A stretch of 54,311 nucleotides of DNA from Clostridiales bacterium UBA7573 (lineage in GTDB: Bacteria; Bacillota; Clostridia; Oscillospirales; CAG-272): assembly GCA_002477905.1 (NCBI GenBank), contig DLLB01000083.1, forward strand, positions 1 through 54,311, given 5' to 3'. How positions within the stretch are numbered: the first letter of the stretch is position 1; every line of letters begins with the position of its first letter. Below, piece after piece: positions 51,543-54,311 of this stretch. The position numbers and the translations under genes are program-made. The notes below the pieces were generated by a model. That model was given only the letters and a program-made list of their open reading frames with translations, did no database searches and was not told the origin of the DNA.

Positions 51543-51571
51543 AGTATAGCACATTTTTTCAAAAGATTCAA
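51543..51571 (-). promoter_or_regulatory. Predicted sigma-A promoter of the membrane/zinc-ribbon pair
   Basis: Minus strand TTGAAT (51571-51566), 17 bases, TATACT (51548-51543) preceded by TGC. Back to back with the aminotransferase promoter. Confidence 0.8.
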
Positions 51572-51581
51572 GGGAATCCTA

Positions 51582-51610
51582 TTGCAATCGGGAAAATTTT
51601 GTGTTAAAAT
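51582..51610 (+). promoter_or_regulatory. Predicted sigma-A promoter of the aminotransferase gene
   Basis: TTGCAA (51582-51587), 17 bases, TAAAAT (51605-51610) preceded by TGT. The two divergent -35 boxes are 10 bases apart. Confidence 0.8.
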
Positions 51611-51666
51611 AGCGCTGATACATAATTTTTATATAAGAATATCAAGAATATGAGGAAGGAAGCAAA

Positions 51667-52878
51667 ATGGATTACCGTATTTCCGAAAAATTCAAACATC
51701 TGAAACCGTCCGCCATTCGGGAAATCTTCAAATCGCTTGTAGATCCGCAGATCATCGCGTTTGCCGCGGGCAATCCCGCCGCCGCATCCTTTCCGGCGCA
51801 AGCCATTGCCAAGATCTCGGCGGATATTTGGGAAAATCAAGCCACTGCCGCTCTGCAATACGGAACGACGGAAGGGTACACGCCCCTGCGGGAGCAGGTA
51901 AAGGCGCGGTTATCCTCCAAATTCGCCATTGATACGGCGGCAAATGAAACCATTCTCGTTTCCGGCGGTCAGCAAGGGCTGGAGCTTGCCTGCAAGGTTC
52001 TGTGCGATGAGCAGGACGTCGTGATCGCGGAAGAACCCAGCTTTATCGGCGCGCTCAACGCATTCCGCACCATTGGCGCACGTCTGGTGGGCGTGCCGCT
52101 GGAGGCAGACGGCATGAATCTTGCGGCTTTGGAAACCGCCTTGCGCGAAAATCCGCGCGCAAAAATGATCTACACCATTCCCACCTTTCACAATCCTGCC
52201 GGCATCACGACTTCCCTTGCCAAACGGCGCGAAATCTACGCGCTTGCCAAACGCTACCACGTCATGATCTTAGAGGACAATCCCTATGGCGAACTGCGGT
52301 TTTCCGGAGAGGAAATCCCGACGATCAAAAGCATGGATACGGACGGGATCGTGCTCTATTGCGGTTCTTTTTCCAAAGTATTCTCTGCCGGCATGCGCGT
52401 CGGATTTGTGTGCGGTCCCGCGCCGGTCATCAGTAAGATGGTCGTGGCAAAGCAAGTAGAGGATGTACACACCAATCAATTTGCACAGATGCTCTGCTCC
52501 GCATTCCTTGCACAGTATGATTTTGACGCGCACCTTGCAAAGATCAAAGATCTGTATCGCAGAAAATGTGCGCTGATGCTGTCGGAGCTTGACCGACAGA
52601 TGCCAAAATGCGTATCCTTCACCCGTCCGGACGGCGGTCTGTTCGTATGGCTGACGTTGCCGGAAGCGGTTGATCTTTCGGCATTTGTGCAGGCGACGCT
52701 TGCGAAAAAAGTCGCGGTCGTGCCGGGCACGGCGTTTCTATGCGATCCGAACGGCAGTTCCCACTCGTTCCGGATCACCTATTCCACGCCGACCGAAGAA
52801 CAGATTGTGCGCGGCGTAAAGATTCTTGCAGATACCGCAAAGGAAATGATGGATGCGGCAGGCATCCCCCATAAGTAA
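51667..52878 (+). CDS. PLP-dependent aminotransferase, class I/II
   Basis: A 403-residue fold-type I aminotransferase. It has the ISFxxGxPxxxxFP-like start (IIAFAAGNPAAASFP), YGTTEGYTPLREQVK, the GGQQGLEL cofactor loop, NPAGITTS, DNPYGELRF and the PLP-binding Lys in GSFSKVFSAGMRVGF. The C-terminal RITYSTP contains the substrate-carboxylate Arg. This branch includes 2-aminoadipate and aromatic or branched-chain aminotransferases and the enzyme half of MocR regulators; no HTH is attached here. It is followed 30 bases later by azlCD, which exports branched-chain amino acids, so a role with branched-chain or similar amino acids is plausible. Confidence 0.9.
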   Translation: MDYRISEKFKHLKPSAIREIFKSLVDPQIIAFAAGNPAAASFPAQAIAKISADIWENQATAALQYGTTEGYTPLREQVKARLSSKFAIDTAANETILVSGGQQGLELACKVLCDEQDVVIAEEPSFIGALNAFRTIGARLVGVPLEADGMNLAALETALRENPRAKMIYTIPTFHNPAGITTSLAKRREIYALAKRYHVMILEDNPYGELRFSGEEIPTIKSMDTDGIVLYCGSFSKVFSAGMRVGFVCGPAPVISKMVVAKQVEDVHTNQFAQMLCSAFLAQYDFDAHLAKIKDLYRRKCALMLSELDRQMPKCVSFTRPDGGLFVWLTLPEAVDLSAFVQATLAKKVAVVPGTAFLCDPNGSSHSFRITYSTPTEEQIVRGVKILADTAKEMMDAAGIPHK

Positions 52879-52908
52879 TTTCTCATTTGGGCAAGAGGCA
52901 CGAAAACC

Positions 52909-53613
52909 ATGAAATCAAACACGCATGTCACCTTTCGCTACGCGTTTCGCGCGTCGCTTCCGGTATTCGCCGGCTATCTTGCGCTCGGCATGGGATTCGG
53001 CATCCTTCTGCAAAGCAAAGGCTTTGCATGGTGGTGGGCAACCTTGATGAGTCTCACCATGTTCACCGGTTCCATGCAGTATCTTGCCGTCGATCTGCTC
53101 GCGGGCGGCGCCTCTTTACTTACGGCGGCGCTGATGACCTTTATGGTCAATTTGCGCTATTTGTTTTACAGCATCATCATGTTGGAGGAATATAAAGGCA
53201 TCGGCAAAGCCAAGCCTTATCTGATCTTTGCCCTCACCGACGAAACCTTTTCCTTAGTCTATCAGCCGAAGCTGCCGGATTTTATTGACCGGCGCAAATA
53301 TGTCCTGTTCGTTTCCTTGCTGGATCACGCTTACTGGCTGTTCGGCAGTACCCTCGGCGCCGTCCTCGGCAGTATTTTACCGTTTGACACGACCGGCGTC
53401 GATTTTGCCATGACCGCGCTGTTCATCGTGATCTTTGTGGAGCAATGGGAAAAGCAGAAAAACCATCTCCCCGCCTGCATCGGGATTTTCGTTACCGTCA
53501 TCTGCCGGCTGATTTTCGGCACTTCAAACTTTTTGATTCCGGCAATGATTGCCATGACGCTGATTCTGTTCGGATTGCATCCGTTTCTGAAAGGAGATGA
53601 CGCGCATGCCTGA
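52909..53613 (+). CDS. azlC: AzlC-type branched-chain amino acid permease
   Basis: A 234-residue membrane protein of the AzlC/LIV-E family, the large subunit of a two-part exporter of branched-chain amino acids. Typical motifs are ASLPVFAGYLALGMGFGIL, FTGSMQYLAVDLL, FMVNLRYLFYSI and ALTDETFSL. About seven membrane segments. It overlaps azlD by 8 bases and follows the aminotransferase. It could export excess Leu/Ile/Val or an analogue. Confidence 0.93.
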   Translation: MKSNTHVTFRYAFRASLPVFAGYLALGMGFGILLQSKGFAWWWATLMSLTMFTGSMQYLAVDLLAGGASLLTAALMTFMVNLRYLFYSIIMLEEYKGIGKAKPYLIFALTDETFSLVYQPKLPDFIDRRKYVLFVSLLDHAYWLFGSTLGAVLGSILPFDTTGVDFAMTALFIVIFVEQWEKQKNHLPACIGIFVTVICRLIFGTSNFLIPAMIAMTLILFGLHPFLKGDDAHA

Positions 53614-53929
53614 CGCTGCACACTCCCTTGCCATCATCGGGGTGATCGTCGCCGTACAACTGGTCCTGCGGTTTCTTCCGTTTCTGATTTTCCGCCGGCA
53701 CACCCCCCGCGCCATTCTGTATCTGGAAAAAGTATTGCCCTATGCCATTATGGGCATGCTGGTGGTATATTGTCTGAAAGATCTTTCTTTTACTGCGCAA
53801 ACGCACGGCATTCCGGAGATCGCCGCCGTCCTTGCCGTGATTCTGCTTCACAAATGGCGGCATAACACCATGCTTTCCGTATTCGGCGGCACCGCTTTTT
53901 ATATGATCTTACTGCGGATCCTCGGATAA
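53606..53929 (+). CDS. azlD: AzlD-type branched-chain amino acid exporter small subunit
   Basis: A 107-residue membrane protein with three or four segments. It shows VAVQLVLRFLPFLIFRR near the N-terminus, LEKVLPYAIMGMLVVYCL in the middle and HNTMLSVFGGTAFYMIL at the C-terminus, matching AzlD partners of AzlC. The ATG at 53606 has GGAG at 53593-53596 nine bases upstream; the earlier ATG at 53597 sits directly against this site and is not usable. Confidence 0.92.
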   Translation: MPDAAHSLAIIGVIVAVQLVLRFLPFLIFRRHTPRAILYLEKVLPYAIMGMLVVYCLKDLSFTAQTHGIPEIAAVLAVILLHKWRHNTMLSVFGGTAFYMILLRILG

Positions 53930-53981
53930 ACCCGTAAAAATCCGTTTTTTTCACAAAAATCGCATTTTTTCAAATTTTATC

Positions 53982-54010
53982 TTGCATCTTCCCGATGGGT
54001 GTGCTATAAT
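53982..54010 (+). promoter_or_regulatory. Predicted sigma-A promoter of typA
   Basis: TTGCAT (53982-53987), 17 bases, TATAAT (54005-54010) preceded by TGC. Confidence 0.88.
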
Positions 54011-54084
54011 AAAGAGTATTCTGAAAATTTGGTCTGAAACCGTCGGACATTCCGACGCAATTTACAAAACAGGAGCGAAAAACA

Positions 54085-54311
54085 GTGATTCGTACAGATT
54101 TAAGAAACATCGCCATCATCGCACACGTTGACCACGGCAAAACTACGCTCGTGGACGAAATGCTCAAGCAGGGCGGCGTTTATCACGAAAACCAAACGAC
54201 CGAAGAACGCGTCATGGACAGCAATGACATTGAACGCGAACGCGGCATCACCATTCTTGCCAAAAATACTGCCGTCCATTACAAGGGTACCAAAATCAAT
54301 ATCATCGACAC
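54085..54311 (+). CDS. typA: Translational GTPase TypA/BipA, cut by window edge
   Basis: Only the first 75 codons are in the window. The N-terminal G domain is unmistakable: NIAIIAHVDHGKTTLVDEML (G1), then a switch I with ERVMDSNDIERERGITILAKNT (G2), typical of TypA/BipA, a ribosome-binding GTPase needed for stress and low-temperature growth and ribosome assembly. Translation starts at GTG 54085 with AGGAG nine bases upstream. The predicted transcript has a leader of about 70 bases. It lies on the same strand as azlCD but has its own promoter. Confidence 0.95.
   Translation, partial: MIRTDLRNIAIIAHVDHGKTTLVDEMLKQGGVYHENQTTEERVMDSNDIERERGITILAKNTAVHYKGTKINIID

Noticed and set aside
53930..53981. 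Possible terminator after azlD.
   Set aside because: A and T runs are present but no stable stem can be drawn.
1..54311. CRISPR arrays, insertion sequences, prophage or integrase genes, and attachment sites.
   Set aside because: No regularly spaced repeats, transposase motifs or phage genes were seen; apart from the FtsK linker no sizeable repeat was found by eye.

Overview
The window looks like chromosomal DNA of an anaerobic, probably gut-associated Firmicute of the Clostridia (Oscillospiraceae/Ruminococcaceae-like). This is inferred from a pyruvate:ferredoxin oxidoreductase, an L-fucose isomerase, a RemA/omega/PriA/Def/Fmt cluster in Firmicute order, strong GGAGG ribosome binding sites, and a tRNA with an encoded CCA. 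I saw no rRNA, IS element, prophage or CRISPR array. The left edge cuts the 3' end of nifJ and the right edge cuts the 5' part of typA.

Layout. 1-3.8 kb: nifJ and a YgjP-type metallopeptidase (minus). 4.0-7.6 kb: a two-gene asymmetric ABC exporter. 7.6-13.2 kb: a sugar-related group made of fucI, a convergent AraC regulator, and a divergent glycoside-hydrolase-like protein coupled to an EamA-type permease. 13.3-16.1 kb: a minus-strand operon of GT2 glycosyltransferase, CrtO-like membrane protein and PlsC-like acyltransferase. 16.2-20.3 kb: two paralogous HTH proteins with membrane C-termini flanking a divergent FeoB and rpmB. 20.4-28.7 kb: the housekeeping operon yicC-remA-gmk-rpoZ-priA-def-fmt-yugP-rsmB, largely translationally coupled. 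28.8 kb: a lone tRNA-Pro(CGG) with its own promoter and terminator.

29-37.6 kb (minus): a serine hydrolase, an S1-domain protein, mltG, and the ftsK-tmk-CPBP protease group. Between the S1 gene and mltG lies a plus-strand stretch with an extended -10 promoter, nested helices that can form a three-way junction, and a terminator. This is the best candidate here for an undescribed small RNA. 37.8-38.6 kb: two half-length TSUP (TauE/SafE) genes. 38.6-43.5 kb (minus): an operon of two GT-C-like membrane proteins around a UDP-galactopyranose-mutase-like flavoprotein. 43.6-49.9 kb: an EF-G-like GTPase and a 1281-residue secreted repeat protein. 50-51.5 kb: two unrecognised genes. 51.6-54.3 kb: an aminotransferase followed by azlCD, and the start of typA.

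Almost every transcription unit has a readable sigma-A promoter with a 17-base spacer, usually with an extended TGn -10. Most units end in a clear rho-independent hairpin. Operon boundaries are therefore well supported. Functional statements rest on motifs read by eye; no database search was run.
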